From Nocardiopsis potens DSM 45234 (GTDB lineage Bacteria > Actinomycetota > Actinomycetes > Streptosporangiales > Streptosporangiaceae), in contig NZ_ANBB01000035.1 in the NCBI RefSeq assembly GCF_000341105.1, forward strand, positions 62,001-126,000: a stretch of DNA of 64,000 nt, in the 5' to 3' direction. Within the stretch, counting starts at the first letter, position 1, and each line of letters opens with the position of its first letter. Both the position numbers and the translations under genes were made by a program. A model generated the notes under the pieces. The model ran no database searches and was not told the DNA's origin. It saw nothing but the letters and a program-made list of their open reading frames with translations. Positions 33,252-42,026 of the stretch are shown here, one piece after another.

Positions 33252-35914
33252 GGTCGGGAATCCTTCTCAGTGTCCTCGGTGTCGTTGCCGCCCTGCTTGG
33301 CGCGGCTCTCCTTGCGGCCGCGGAGCGTGCCCGCCTGGAAGGCGGCCATGTTGCGGCGGAGCTTCTCCGAGCGCTCCGGGTCGTGCGAGGCGGGCGCGGC
33401 CTGCCGGTCCTCCTCCATGGCGGGGCAGGACTCGGCGAGCTGCGGCGCCAGGTTGGTCTGCGGGGTGCGCTTGGGCAGCGCCGGGCGGCCGGAGGCGTCC
33501 GTCGGCGCCGCGGGCGCGGAGCCCTCCGGCGCGCCGCCGCTCCCGTTCGCCCCGCTCTTCTGCCCGGGCGCCTCCGGGGCGCCGCCGGCGGAGCCGTTCA
33601 GGGAGCCGTTCGCGGAGCCGTCCGCCGGGGCGGCGCCGCGCCGCGGCAGGCCCGACGCGGTGGTCGATCCGTTCCCGGCGGAGGCGTTCCGGCCGCGCCG
33701 CGGCAGCGGCGGGCGGTCGCCGGAGGGCGCCGGCGCCGCGGCGTCCTTCCCGACGTCCTTCTTCCCGTCCTGCTCGCCGCCGTCCTTCCCGCCGGGCTCC
33801 TTCCGCCCGGCGGAGTCCCCGCCGGCGGCGGGGACGGCCGGGTTCTCCCCGGTGGCGCCGGTCTTGAGCAGGTCGCCGCCGCTCTCCGGGCGCTTGCGCG
33901 CCAGCGACCCGATGGCCACCGGCTGCTCGCCGGTGTCCTCCTCGGGGCGGCCCGGGGGCAGCGGCGCGGCGTCGGCGATGATCTCCGGCGGCAGCAGCAC
34001 GATCGCCTGCACGCCGCCGTAGGGGGAGGAGCGCAGCCACACCTTGATGTCGTGCCGGCGGGCCAGCCGGGAGACCACGAACAGGCCGAGCCGCATCTTC
34101 TCGTTGAGCCGCATGACGTCGAACTCGGGCGGGTCGGAGAGGAGCGCGTTGGCCGCCTCGAACTCGTCCTCCTGCATGCCCAGGCCGCGGTCCTCGATCT
34201 CGATCGAGACCCCGTTGGGGACCTGCTCGGCGGAGAGCATGACCCGGGTGTGCGGTGGGGAGAAGGTGGTGGCGTTGTCCACCAGCTCGGCGACCAGGTG
34301 GATGACGTCGGCCACGGCGGGGCCGACCACCGAGACCCGGGCGATGTGGTTGCGCTGCACCCGGGTGTAGTCGCCGGACTCCGAGATCGACCCGCGCACC
34401 ACGTCGACCAGCGGCATCGGCCGGTGCCAGGTGCGGCCGGGGTTCTCGCCGCCGAGGATGAGCAGGTTCTCCGCGTTCCGCCGGGAGCGGGTGGCCAGGT
34501 GGTCCAGCTTGAACAGCTCGGTGAGCTGGGCCGGGTCCTCCTGCTCGCGCTCCATCCGGTCGAGCAGGCGGAGCTGCCGGTGGATCAGCGTCTGGCTGCG
34601 GTGCGCGATGCTGAGGAACACCCGGTTGACGCCCTCGCGCAGCTCGGCCTGGCGGACCGCGGCCTCCACCGCGGTGCGCTGGGCGGTGTCGAAGGCGTGC
34701 GCGACCTGCCCGATCTCGTCGGCGGACTGGTTGGCCTCCAGGCTGGACAGCTCGGCGTCCACCTGCACCGGTTCGTTCCGGCGCAGCCGCTCCATGATGC
34801 CGGGCAGCCTCTTCTCGGTGAGCTCGTGGCTGTCGTCGCGCAGCCGGTGCAGCCGCTCGACCAGGCGCCGGGCGGAGCGGTTGGCGGCGATGAAGGCCAG
34901 CACGACCAGTACCGCCACCCCGGCGCTGCCCAGCGCGGCCAGGCCGATCGAGCGGTAGGCGGCCTCGCCCTGCATCTCGCCGGCGTAGGTGGCCTCGTTC
35001 GCGCCGATCGAGGTGATCTCCTCGAACACCGGGTCGAAGGCGGCCTCCCAGTCCTCCTTGGAGACCGGCATCGGGAACCGCTCGACGATCTCGCCGGTGA
35101 CCGGGTCGGTCTCGGTGACCGCGGGGCGCTCCATGATCTGGGTGACGTAGTCCTGCAGCCGCTCGTACTCCTCGGACTCGACCAGCTCGCGGTACTGCTC
35201 GCGCTGGTCCGGGCCGAGGAAGTCGGCGGTCTGCTCCATCCGGGACCGGAAGGCGCCGTACTCCTGGACGAAGGCGTGCATGTCCGGGTGGCTCAGCTCG
35301 TCCTCGCTGAACGAGCGGACCAGCTGCGCGTCGGCCATGCCCAGCTCGTCGACCGCGCGGAACACCGAGGTGGCGCTGACGCCGTGGCCGATCGTCTGGG
35401 TGTCGTTGCCGTTGCGGGACAGGTCGTCGAAGAGGTCCGCGGCGGCGGTGGTCACCCCGCCGTAGAACTCCATCACGTCCTCGCGGGAGGCGCTGCCCGC
35501 CCGCACCTGGGCCCGCAGGTCGTGGATGCCGGAGTAGCGCTCCTGCAGGGTGGTGATCCGCTCGGCCGAGGGCTCCGGTACGACGGGCTTCAGCTCGTCG
35601 TAGTCGGTGATGATGGTGCCCATCTTCTCGTCCGAGTCCTCCTGGGCCTCGGTGAGCTCGTCGGCGAGCTCGTCGGGGTGCTCCAGGTACCCGACGGTGA
35701 CCGAGCGCTCCTGCATCACCGCGGTCAGCGCGACGGCCGACGGGGTCAGGTACTTCTCGTTGCCGTCGGCGAGCGCGACGTCGATCGCGGCGTTGGCGAA
35801 CAGCGTGCCGCTGACGCCCAGCCACAGCACGACCAGGGCCGAGGTGGGGGCCAAGACGATCCTGCGGAGACGGGCGCGGATGCTCGGCGTCCGTCGTTGC
35901 TTTGCTGCCTGCAC
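33248..35914 (-). CDS. cvnA: Conservon sensor histidine-kinase-like protein (CvnA) with NIT sensor domain
   Basis: 888-aa membrane sensor. Short basic N-terminus, helix one (IVLAPTSALVVLWLGVSG), a ~300-residue nitrate/nitrite-sensing (NIT)-type extracytoplasmic domain, helix two (GSAGVAVLVVLAFIAANR) and HAMP. A kinase-like region follows with LDHLATRSRRNAENLL, then an HATPase with VDNATTFSPPH (N box) and IEDRGLGM (G1 box). The last ~250 residues are Pro/Gly/Asp-rich and disordered. CvnA proteins keep ATP-binding motifs but their phosphotransfer partner is unknown. GTG 35914 with AGGAG five bases upstream was chosen over longer starts. First gene of cvnABCD. Confidence 0.9.
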   Translation of the reverse strand: MQAAKQRRTPSIRARLRRIVLAPTSALVVLWLGVSGTLFANAAIDVALADGNEKYLTPSAVALTAVMQERSVTVGYLEHPDELADELTEAQEDSDEKMGTIITDYDELKPVVPEPSAERITTLQERYSGIHDLRAQVRAGSASREDVMEFYGGVTTAAADLFDDLSRNGNDTQTIGHGVSATSVFRAVDELGMADAQLVRSFSEDELSHPDMHAFVQEYGAFRSRMEQTADFLGPDQREQYRELVESEEYERLQDYVTQIMERPAVTETDPVTGEIVERFPMPVSKEDWEAAFDPVFEEITSIGANEATYAGEMQGEAAYRSIGLAALGSAGVAVLVVLAFIAANRSARRLVERLHRLRDDSHELTEKRLPGIMERLRRNEPVQVDAELSSLEANQSADEIGQVAHAFDTAQRTAVEAAVRQAELREGVNRVFLSIAHRSQTLIHRQLRLLDRMEREQEDPAQLTELFKLDHLATRSRRNAENLLILGGENPGRTWHRPMPLVDVVRGSISESGDYTRVQRNHIARVSVVGPAVADVIHLVAELVDNATTFSPPHTRVMLSAEQVPNGVSIEIEDRGLGMQEDEFEAANALLSDPPEFDVMRLNEKMRLGLFVVSRLARRHDIKVWLRSSPYGGVQAIVLLPPEIIADAAPLPPGRPEEDTGEQPVAIGSLARKRPESGGDLLKTGATGENPAVPAAGGDSAGRKEPGGKDGGEQDGKKDVGKDAAAPAPSGDRPPLPRRGRNASAGNGSTTASGLPRRGAAPADGSANGSLNGSAGGAPEAPGQKSGANGSGGAPEGSAPAAPTDASGRPALPKRTPQTNLAPQLAESCPAMEEDRQAAPASHDPERSEKLRRNMAAFQAGTLRGRKESRAKQGGNDTEDTEKDSRP

Positions 35915-36366
35915 TGCTCTCCTAGGGGCCCGTATCTGAGCACGCCGGGACGCTGCGGAGCGCGGGGGACGGGGCGCTCCGGTGCTTTTGCCGTATGCGG
36001 GGCGGCCGCCGGGGCCGGTGGGCGGTCTCCGGTACGACCGATGATGCCGAGGTTCGTGTGGAACGCGAGAAATCGGCCAGGGGATCGTATCTCGCCCCCG
36101 AAGACGGCGAATAGCCGGGTAGAGGCGGAGTCGGCGGTCATGCGGCGGATGCGCCCGGAGGGGCTTCGGGTCCCAACTGGGCATCTGCGGATTCCGCTGG
36201 GCGGATCGCCGGTTTCGCGAAACTCGCCGGTAGGGCCCGGTCAGACGCGAAGAATTATCAAATAGTTACACGTCGAGTGCGCTCCGGGTACGGCGGGGCC
36301 TCCGGCCGCGGGGTTTCCCCGGTTCCCCGGCGGACGGTGGGACGGCGCCGCTAGCCTGGGGGCCTT
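35915..36366. other. Divergent intergenic region between cvnA and the VanZ-RDD gene
   Basis: 450 bp with no supported gene. AT-rich patches at 36240-36275 (GAATTATCAAATAGTTACA) and 36045-36120 are candidate promoter regions for the two divergent genes. I could not fix -35/-10 pairs with confidence. Confidence 0.45.
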
Positions 36367-37470
36367 ATGGGAGGGTTCTTCGAGGCCGGAGCGGGCACCG
36401 GCGGGATCGCGGCCCCGGTGGCGGCGGTGGCGGTGGCGGCGTGCTGCGCCGTCTTCCTCCGCCTGCACCTGGGGCGGTACGGACGGATCGCCGGCTGGCC
36501 GGGCCGGGTGACGCAGGCGGTGCTGCTCACCGGGATCGGGGTGGGGGCGTACGCGGTCTGGCCGCTGCCCGGCCCCGCCGAATGCGCCGCGGATCCGCTG
36601 GCCTCGCCGTTCTCGCTGGGCGCCCTGGAGGGGCGGCCGGGCGGGCCGCTCCGGCACGCGGCCCTGGCCTTCGCGGTGCTGGTCCCGGTCGGCCTGCTGG
36701 CCCGGCACCGGTACCGCAGGGGCGTCCTCGCCACCGCCGCGCTGGGCGCGCTGACCGCGCTGGCGATCGAGGCGGTCCAGGCCACCGGGGTGCTGGGCGC
36801 GCTGCCCTGCGCGCACCGGGTCGCCGCCGTCGACGATGTGCTGCTCGGCACGGCCGGCGCGCTGGCCGGGTGGCTGCTCGGCCTGGCCGCCGACCGGGTG
36901 CTGCCCCGGCCCTGGCCGGGCGGCCTGGCCGACATCTTCCCGCCCGGGCTCGGCCGCCGCGCCGCCGGGCACCTGATCGACCTGGCGCTGTGGTGGTACG
37001 GCACCCTGCTGGCCGCGGCCCTGATCGTGCGCGCCGGGTACGCCCCGCTGCCCGAATCGGAGCTGCACGCCGCGGCCCTGATCGCGGCGGCGGTCCTGTT
37101 CGGACTGGTGCAGCCGGTGCTCCGCGGCGACCGGTGCACGCCCGGCCGGGCCTGCCTGATGCTGGCCACCGCCGCGGCCGGCCCGCTGCCCGAACCGGCC
37201 TCCCGGCCACGGGTCCTGGTCCGCTCGCTGCTGCTGTACGCCCCGGTCACCGTGCTCTTCGCGGCCGGCCTGCACTGGTGGGCGCTGCTCGTCCCGATCG
37301 TGCACGGCCTGCCCGCCCTGGCCCGGGCGGACGGAGCCGGCCTGGCCGACCTGATCTGCGGCACCCGCACCGCCACCCGGGCCTGGACCGAGGGCGGCGG
37401 CCTGCCCGCCAAGCTCATCCGGTACGCCCCGCCCGCCGAACCCCGCGCCCCGGCCCCGCGGGCCGGCTGA
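36367..37470 (+). CDS. VanZ-like and RDD-domain fusion membrane protein
   Basis: 367-aa integral membrane protein. Residues ~10-180 resemble VanZ (multi-helix, with TALAIEAVQATGVLGALPC and VDDVLLGTAGALAGWLLG corresponding to the VanZ E-x-x-Q and D-x-x-x-N/G elements). Residues ~195-345 resemble an RDD domain, beginning GRRAAGHLIDLALWWYG with the Arg/Asp pair. VanZ relatives are linked to glycopeptide/teicoplanin resistance or envelope homeostasis and RDD proteins to transport or ion homeostasis; the fusion's function is unknown. The ATG has only a G-rich stretch upstream, and TAGCCT nearby may be a -10. Convergent with echA19. Confidence 0.72.
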   Translation: MGGFFEAGAGTGGIAAPVAAVAVAACCAVFLRLHLGRYGRIAGWPGRVTQAVLLTGIGVGAYAVWPLPGPAECAADPLASPFSLGALEGRPGGPLRHAALAFAVLVPVGLLARHRYRRGVLATAALGALTALAIEAVQATGVLGALPCAHRVAAVDDVLLGTAGALAGWLLGLAADRVLPRPWPGGLADIFPPGLGRRAAGHLIDLALWWYGTLLAAALIVRAGYAPLPESELHAAALIAAAVLFGLVQPVLRGDRCTPGRACLMLATAAAGPLPEPASRPRVLVRSLLLYAPVTVLFAAGLHWWALLVPIVHGLPALARADGAGLADLICGTRTATRAWTEGGGLPAKLIRYAPPAEPRAPAPRAG

Positions 37471-37478
37471 CGAACGGG

Positions 37479-37499
37479 GCCCCGCCCCGGGCTCGGGGC
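37479..37499. terminator. Weak hairpin between convergent VanZ-RDD and echA19 genes
   Basis: GCCCCG (37479-37484) can pair with CGGGGC (37494-37499) around a nine-base loop, within the 45-bp gap between the two stops. Confidence 0.3.
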
Positions 37500-37515
37500 A
37501 AGGAGCGCATCCGGG

Positions 37516-38328
37516 TCACTCGCCGGTGAAGGACGGCGGCCGCTTCTCCGCGAAGGCGCGGGCGCCCTCCTTCGCGTCGGCGGAGGCCATCACCTTCCAG
37601 CCGTGCGCGTCGCTGACCTCCAGCGCTTCGGCCTCGGGCAGGCCCTCGGTCTCGCGGTGGACGCGGAGGATCGCCTGGACCGCGAGCGGGCCGCAGGCGG
37701 CGATGGAGTCGGCGACCGCGCGGGCCTCGGCCAGGGCGGTGCCGTCCGGGACGACCCGGGTGACCAGGCCGATGTCGGCGGCCTCCCGGGCGGTGTAGGA
37801 GCGGCCGGTGAGCAGCATCTCCATGGCGTGGGCGTAGGGCAGCTGGCGGGGGACGCGCACCGCGCAGCCGCCCATCGGGAACAGGCCGCGCCGGGCCTCG
37901 TACAGGCCGAGGACGGCCCCCTCGGCGGCGATCCGGACGTCGGTGCCGACCACCAGCTCGGTGCCGCCCGCCACGGCCGGCCCCTCGACCGCGCAGACCA
38001 GCGGCTTGCCCGGGCGGGCCTCGCGGAGCAGGCCCTTCCAGTGGAAGTTCTCGATCTCGGCGGCGCGGCGGCGCACCCGCTCGTCCTCGGACGGGGCGCC
38101 CATCCCCTTCAGGTCGGCGCCGGCGCAGAACACCCCGCCGGCGCCGGTGAGGATCCCGACCCGGACGCCGGGCTCGGCGTCGATGTAGCCGAACGCGTCG
38201 GCCATTCCGACCAGCATGTCGGTGGAGAGGGCGTTGCGCGCCTCCGGGCGGTCCATCACCACCGTCACCACCGGGCCGTCGCGCACCACTTCGCAGTGCG
38301 GGGTGGAGATGTCCAGCCGCTCGACCAT
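37516..38328 (-). CDS. echA19: Steroid enoyl-CoA hydratase (EchA19-like)
   Basis: Crotonase-fold hydratase, 270 aa, hydrating the unsaturated steroid side-chain CoA ester. Motifs follow mycobacterial EchA19 closely: VVMDRPEARNALSTDML, GILTGAGGVFCAGADLKGMG (oxyanion hole), VEGPAVAGGTELVVGTD with the catalytic-region Glu, LFPMGGCAVRVPRQLPY, and the ending KEGARAFAEKRPPSFTGE. ATG 38328 follows GGAGG. It is transcribed divergently from the ligase-DUF35-ltp4-ltp3-fadD19-cyp125 run, across a promoter with two KstR-like operators. Confidence 0.85.
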   Translation of the reverse strand: MVERLDISTPHCEVVRDGPVVTVVMDRPEARNALSTDMLVGMADAFGYIDAEPGVRVGILTGAGGVFCAGADLKGMGAPSEDERVRRRAAEIENFHWKGLLREARPGKPLVCAVEGPAVAGGTELVVGTDVRIAAEGAVLGLYEARRGLFPMGGCAVRVPRQLPYAHAMEMLLTGRSYTAREAADIGLVTRVVPDGTALAEARAVADSIAACGPLAVQAILRVHRETEGLPEAEALEVSDAHGWKVMASADAKEGARAFAEKRPPSFTGE

Positions 38329-38382
38329 CGTGTCCTCCCTGCTGCGCTGCGTATTCGCGAACGCCGTTCACGGTTCTCCTGT

Positions 38383-38396
38383 GAGAACTGATTCTA
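38383..38396 (-). promoter_or_regulatory. KstR-like operator overlapping the echA19 -10 (GAGAACTGATTCTA)
   Basis: Imperfect match to TAGAACGTGTTCTA. On the minus strand its half TAGAAT is a good -10, with TGTCAG 17 bp upstream as a weak -35. A third half-site GTTCTC at 38373-38378 pairs with GAGAAC at 38383-38388. Confidence 0.5.
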
Positions 38397-38424
38397 GATA
38401 GGAAAGTCACAGGCTGACAGGGGG

Positions 38425-38453
38425 TTGGCAGTAAAAAGAGAACGTGCTCTACT
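38425..38453 (+). promoter_or_regulatory. Putative promoter of the ligase-to-cyp125 operon
   Basis: TTGGCA (38425-38430), 17-bp spacer and TCTACT (38448-38453), 37 bp before the ligase ATG. It is covered by the KstR-like palindrome at 38438. Confidence 0.5.
38438..38451 (+). promoter_or_regulatory. KstR-like operator GAGAACGTGCTCTA in the ligase promoter
   Basis: Twelve of fourteen bases match TAGAACGTGTTCTA. It spans the spacer and first part of the -10, an ideal place for a repressor. Confidence 0.55.
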
Positions 38454-38489
38454 CGCACTCGAAGGGCACCCCCCGCAACGGAGGTCTCC

Positions 38490-40049
38490 ATGGCGGACGC
38501 CCCCCTGCTCGGTTTCTGGAAGATCGCCCGCGCCGACCCCGAGCGGATCGCGTGCGTCGACCCCGACGGGTCGCAACACACCGCCGGACGGATCCTGGAG
38601 CGCGCCGACCGCCTGGTGCACGCGCTGCGCGCGCTGGGCCTGCGCGCCGGAGACGGGGTCTGCGCGCTCACCCCCAACGGCTCGGCCGGGCTGACCGTGC
38701 ACCTCGCCGCGATGCAGGCCGGCCTGTACCACACCCCGCTCAACTGGCACCTGACCGGGCCGGAGATCGGGCACATCCTCTCCGACAGCGGCGCCAAGGC
38801 GCTCTTCCTGCACGAGCGGTTCGCCGCCGAAGGGCTGCGCGGCGCCGACCTGGCCGCCCTGCCCGGGCCCGCCCGGATCGGCATCGGCGAGGTGCCCGGC
38901 TGCACCGGCCTGGAGGAGTTCATCGCCGACCGCCCCGCCTCGCCGCCCCCGGACCGCACCGCGGGCGAGGCGATGCACTACACCTCCGGCACCACCGGCC
39001 TGCCCAAAGGGGTCCGCCGGCCGCTGAACGGGCTCGACCCGGACACCGCGGCCGAACTGTCCACCGCCTTCCTCGGGTTCTTCGGCATCGAACCCGGGCC
39101 GGACCACGCGCACCTGGTCACCTCGCCGACCTACCACACCGCGGTCGCCCGGTTCGGCACCACGGCGCTGCACATGGGCCACACCCTGGTCTTCATGGAC
39201 CGCTGGGACGCCGAGGAGGCGCTCCGCCTGGTCGAGCGGCACCGGGTGACCAGCACCCACATGGTCCCCACCCACTTCAAGCGGATGCTGCACCTGCCGG
39301 AGGAGACCCGCTCCCGCTACGACCTCTCCTCCATGCGCTGGCTGGTGCACGGCGCCGCGCCCTGCCCGCCGGAGGTGCGCGAGGCGATGATCGGCTGGTG
39401 GGGCGAGTGCGTCTACGAGTACTACGCGGCCACCGAGGGCGGCGGCACGATCCAGCGCCCCGAGGACCGGCACGCCCACCCCGGCTCGGTCGGCCGCCCC
39501 TGGCCCATCACCGAACTCCTCATCGCCGACGAGAAGGGCGAGGAGCTGCCCGCCGGCGAGACCGGCCTGGTGTACATGCGGATGCAGGGGCCGTCCTTCG
39601 AGTACAAGGGCGACCCCGCCAAGACCGAGGCGGCCCGGCTCCGCGGCTTCTTCACCCTCGGCGACATCGGCCGCCTCGACGGCGGCGGCCACCTCTACCT
39701 CACCGACCGCGCCGCCGACGTGATCATCTCCGGCGGCGCCAACATCTACCCGGCCGAGATCGAGAACGCGCTGCTCGCCCACCCCGAGGTGATGGACGCC
39801 GCGGTGTTCGGGATCCCCGACGACGACTGGGGCGAGCAGGTCAAGGCGGTGGTGGAGCCGGCCGAGGGCAGCGAACCCGGCCCGGAGCTCGCCGAGCGGC
39901 TGCTGGCCTCGCTGGACGGCCGGCTGTCCCGGATGAAGCGGCCCCGCTCCATCGACTTCATCGCGGAGATGCCCCGCGAACCCAACGGGAAGCTGCCCAA
40001 GCGCAGACTCCGCGCCCCCTACTGGGAGGGGCGGGCCGATGCGATCTGA
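38490..40049 (+). CDS. Acyl-CoA synthetase (AMP-forming), FadD type
   Basis: 519-aa ANL-superfamily ligase activating a carboxylic acid through an acyl-AMP. P-loop-like A3 motif MHYTSGTTGLPKGVRRP; A5 YEYYAATEGGG; A7 FFTLGDIGRLD; A8 DRAADVIISGGANIYPAEIE; A10 Lys in PNGKLPKRRL. The RRP extension of A3 is seen in FadD4-like ligases. Start ATG 38490 with GGAGG. First gene of the sterol operon and distinct from the FadD19-like ligase at its end, so it may activate a different intermediate; substrate uncertain. It overlaps the next gene by 11 bp. Confidence 0.85.
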   Translation: MADAPLLGFWKIARADPERIACVDPDGSQHTAGRILERADRLVHALRALGLRAGDGVCALTPNGSAGLTVHLAAMQAGLYHTPLNWHLTGPEIGHILSDSGAKALFLHERFAAEGLRGADLAALPGPARIGIGEVPGCTGLEEFIADRPASPPPDRTAGEAMHYTSGTTGLPKGVRRPLNGLDPDTAAELSTAFLGFFGIEPGPDHAHLVTSPTYHTAVARFGTTALHMGHTLVFMDRWDAEEALRLVERHRVTSTHMVPTHFKRMLHLPEETRSRYDLSSMRWLVHGAAPCPPEVREAMIGWWGECVYEYYAATEGGGTIQRPEDRHAHPGSVGRPWPITELLIADEKGEELPAGETGLVYMRMQGPSFEYKGDPAKTEAARLRGFFTLGDIGRLDGGGHLYLTDRAADVIISGGANIYPAEIENALLAHPEVMDAAVFGIPDDDWGEQVKAVVEPAEGSEPGPELAERLLASLDGRLSRMKRPRSIDFIAEMPREPNGKLPKRRLRAPYWEGRADAI

Positions 40050-40998
40050 CCGGACCGGGGAGGACGCCCCCGGGGAGCTCGTCGGCACGCACACGGTGCG
40101 CTTCCCCGGCGGCTACACCCGCAGCACCGGGCCGGTCATCGGCCGCTTCCTCACCGAGCTGCGCGACGGGCGCCTGGTCGGGGTGCGCACCGCCGCCGGC
40201 CGGGTGCTCTTCCCGCCGGTCGAGTACGACCCCGGCGACGGCGCGCCGCTGCCCGACCCGCCGGAGTTCCCCGAGGTCGGACCGGGCGGCACCGTGCGCA
40301 CCTGGTGCTGGGTCGGTGCCCCCCGCCCCGCCCACCCGCTGGACCACCCCTTCGCCTGGGCCGCCGTGCGGCTGGACGGCGCGGACACCGCGGTGCTGCA
40401 CGCCCTCGACTTCGGCCCGGACGCCCCCGCCGACCGCCCGCCCGCGCGGCTCCGCACCGGGCTGCGGGTCCGGGCCCGGCTCCGCCCCGAGGACGAGCGC
40501 ACCGGCTCCATCACCGACATCCGCTGCTTCCGCCCCGAGGTCGACCGGATCATCGACGACCGCCGGCTGGACTACACCGTCCGCGCCGACGCCGCGCTCA
40601 CCCGCTACCTGGAGGCGCAGCTGCACGGCCGCATCCTCGGCTCGCGCACCCGCGGCGGCCGGGTCCACGTCCCGCTGCGCGACCTCGACCCGGTGGACGG
40701 CACCCCGATGGCCGGCGAGGTCGAACTGCCCGGAACCGGGGTGCTCACCACCTTCTCCGTCAACCACGTGCCCGACCCCCGGGCACCCGAGGTCCCCTTC
40801 GTCACCGGGTACGTCCGGCTGGACGGCGCCGACGTCGACCTGCTCGCCCTGATCAGCGGGGTGGAACCGGAGAAGGTCCACGCCGGCATGCGGGTGCGCG
40901 CCGAATGGCTGCCGCCGGACGAGCGGACCCGCACCCGGCCGAGCATCCGCTGGTTCGTCCCCGACCAGGGCGCCGGGGCGGAAGAGGGGCCGAGATGA
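40039..40998 (+). CDS. DUF35 OB-fold protein, Rv3521-like partner of Ltp3/Ltp4
   Basis: 319 aa with two consecutive OB-fold units (residues ~10-165 and ~190-310). First unit: YTRSTGPVIGRFLTELRDGRLVG, FPPVEYDP and FAWAAVRLDGADTAVLHALD; second unit: RILGSRTRGGRVHVPLRDLDPVDG and TGYVRLDGADVDLLALI. DUF35 proteins partner thiolase-like aldolases in steroid side-chain cleavage (as ChsH2 does with Ltp2). The usual four-Cys zinc ribbon is absent; only two Cys occur in the whole protein. It overlaps the ligase by 11 bp and ltp4 by four (ATGA), in the same order as Rv3521-Rv3522-Rv3523 in M. tuberculosis. Confidence 0.8.
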   Translation: MRSDRTGEDAPGELVGTHTVRFPGGYTRSTGPVIGRFLTELRDGRLVGVRTAAGRVLFPPVEYDPGDGAPLPDPPEFPEVGPGGTVRTWCWVGAPRPAHPLDHPFAWAAVRLDGADTAVLHALDFGPDAPADRPPARLRTGLRVRARLRPEDERTGSITDIRCFRPEVDRIIDDRRLDYTVRADAALTRYLEAQLHGRILGSRTRGGRVHVPLRDLDPVDGTPMAGEVELPGTGVLTTFSVNHVPDPRAPEVPFVTGYVRLDGADVDLLALISGVEPEKVHAGMRVRAEWLPPDERTRTRPSIRWFVPDQGAGAEEGPR

Positions 40999-42026
40999 GC
41001 GCCCCCGACATCGCCGTCGTCGGCTACGCCGCCCGGATCCACCCCGAGGGCACCGCGGTGAGCGAGGCCGGACTGGTGCACACCGCGGTCACCGGCGCCC
41101 TGGACGACGCCGGACTGGACCGCACCGGCATCGGGTTCACCGTCTCCGGCAGCCTGGACTACCTGTCCGGCACCCCGTTCTCCTTCGTCGGCGCCCTGGA
41201 CGCGATCGGCGCCTGGCCGCCGATCAGCGAGAGCCACGTCGAGATGGACGCCGCCTGGGCGCTGTACGAGGCCTGGCTGCGGCTCCGCCACGGCGACATC
41301 GGCACCGCCCTGGTCTACGGGTTCGGCAAGGCCACCCAGGGCTCGCTGCCCGAGGTGCTCGCCCGCCAGCTCGACCCCTACCACCTGGCCCCGCTCGGCG
41401 TGGACGCCGTCTCGCTGGCCGCGCTGCAGGCCAGGGCGGTGCTGGACGCCGGGCGGACCGACGAGGCCGGGCTCGCCGCGATCGCCGCCCGCTCCGGCCG
41501 GCCCGCACCCGGCGGCGGGGAGGACCCGCCGCCGCTGCCGCTGCTGCCCGGGCACACCGCCCGGCCCGCCGACGGCGCCGCCGCGGTGGTGCTCGCCGCC
41601 GGGGACACCGCCCGTCGGCTCGCCGCCGAGCACGGCACCGTCCCGGTCTGGATCCGCGGCCTGGACCAGCGGATCGACGGCCACTCCCCGGCCGGCCGGG
41701 ACCTGGCCCGCTGCCCCTCCGCCGAGCGCGCCGCCGCCGGGGCCGGACTCCCCGGCGCCCCGGTCGACCTCGCCGAGCTGCACACCCGCCACCCGCACGA
41801 GGAGGTGCTGCTCCGCGAGGCGCTCGGCCTGGGCCCGGAGGTCCCGGTCAACCCCTCCGGCGGCCCGCTCGCCGCCGACCCGGTCATGGCCACCGGCCTG
41901 ATCCGGATCGGCGAGGCCGCCCGGCGGATCGCCGACGGCACCGCCCGCCGGGCCGCCGCGCACGCGGCCCAGGGGCCCTGCCTCCAGCACAACCTGGTCG
42001 CCGTCCTGGAAGGAGGCGCGCGATGA
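40995..42026 (+). CDS. ltp4: Thiolase-fold lipid-transfer protein / steroid aldolase subunit (Ltp4-like)
   Basis: 343-aa thiolase-like protein. IAVVGYAARIHPEGTAVSEAGLVHTAV is the N-terminal thiolase strand-helix; NPSGGPLAADPVMATGLIRIGEAA is the C-terminal NPxGG-type loop. The position of the thiolase nucleophilic Cys (near residues 75-80, SHVEMDAAWALYEAWL) has none, so it cannot be a normal thiolase. Ltp3/Ltp4 are needed for C24-branched phytosterol side-chain breakdown in Rhodococcus. ATG 40995 overlaps the DUF35 stop, and its stop overlaps ltp3. Confidence 0.8.
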   Translation: MSAPDIAVVGYAARIHPEGTAVSEAGLVHTAVTGALDDAGLDRTGIGFTVSGSLDYLSGTPFSFVGALDAIGAWPPISESHVEMDAAWALYEAWLRLRHGDIGTALVYGFGKATQGSLPEVLARQLDPYHLAPLGVDAVSLAALQARAVLDAGRTDEAGLAAIAARSGRPAPGGGEDPPPLPLLPGHTARPADGAAAVVLAAGDTARRLAAEHGTVPVWIRGLDQRIDGHSPAGRDLARCPSAERAAAGAGLPGAPVDLAELHTRHPHEEVLLREALGLGPEVPVNPSGGPLAADPVMATGLIRIGEAARRIADGTARRAAAHAAQGPCLQHNLVAVLEGGAR

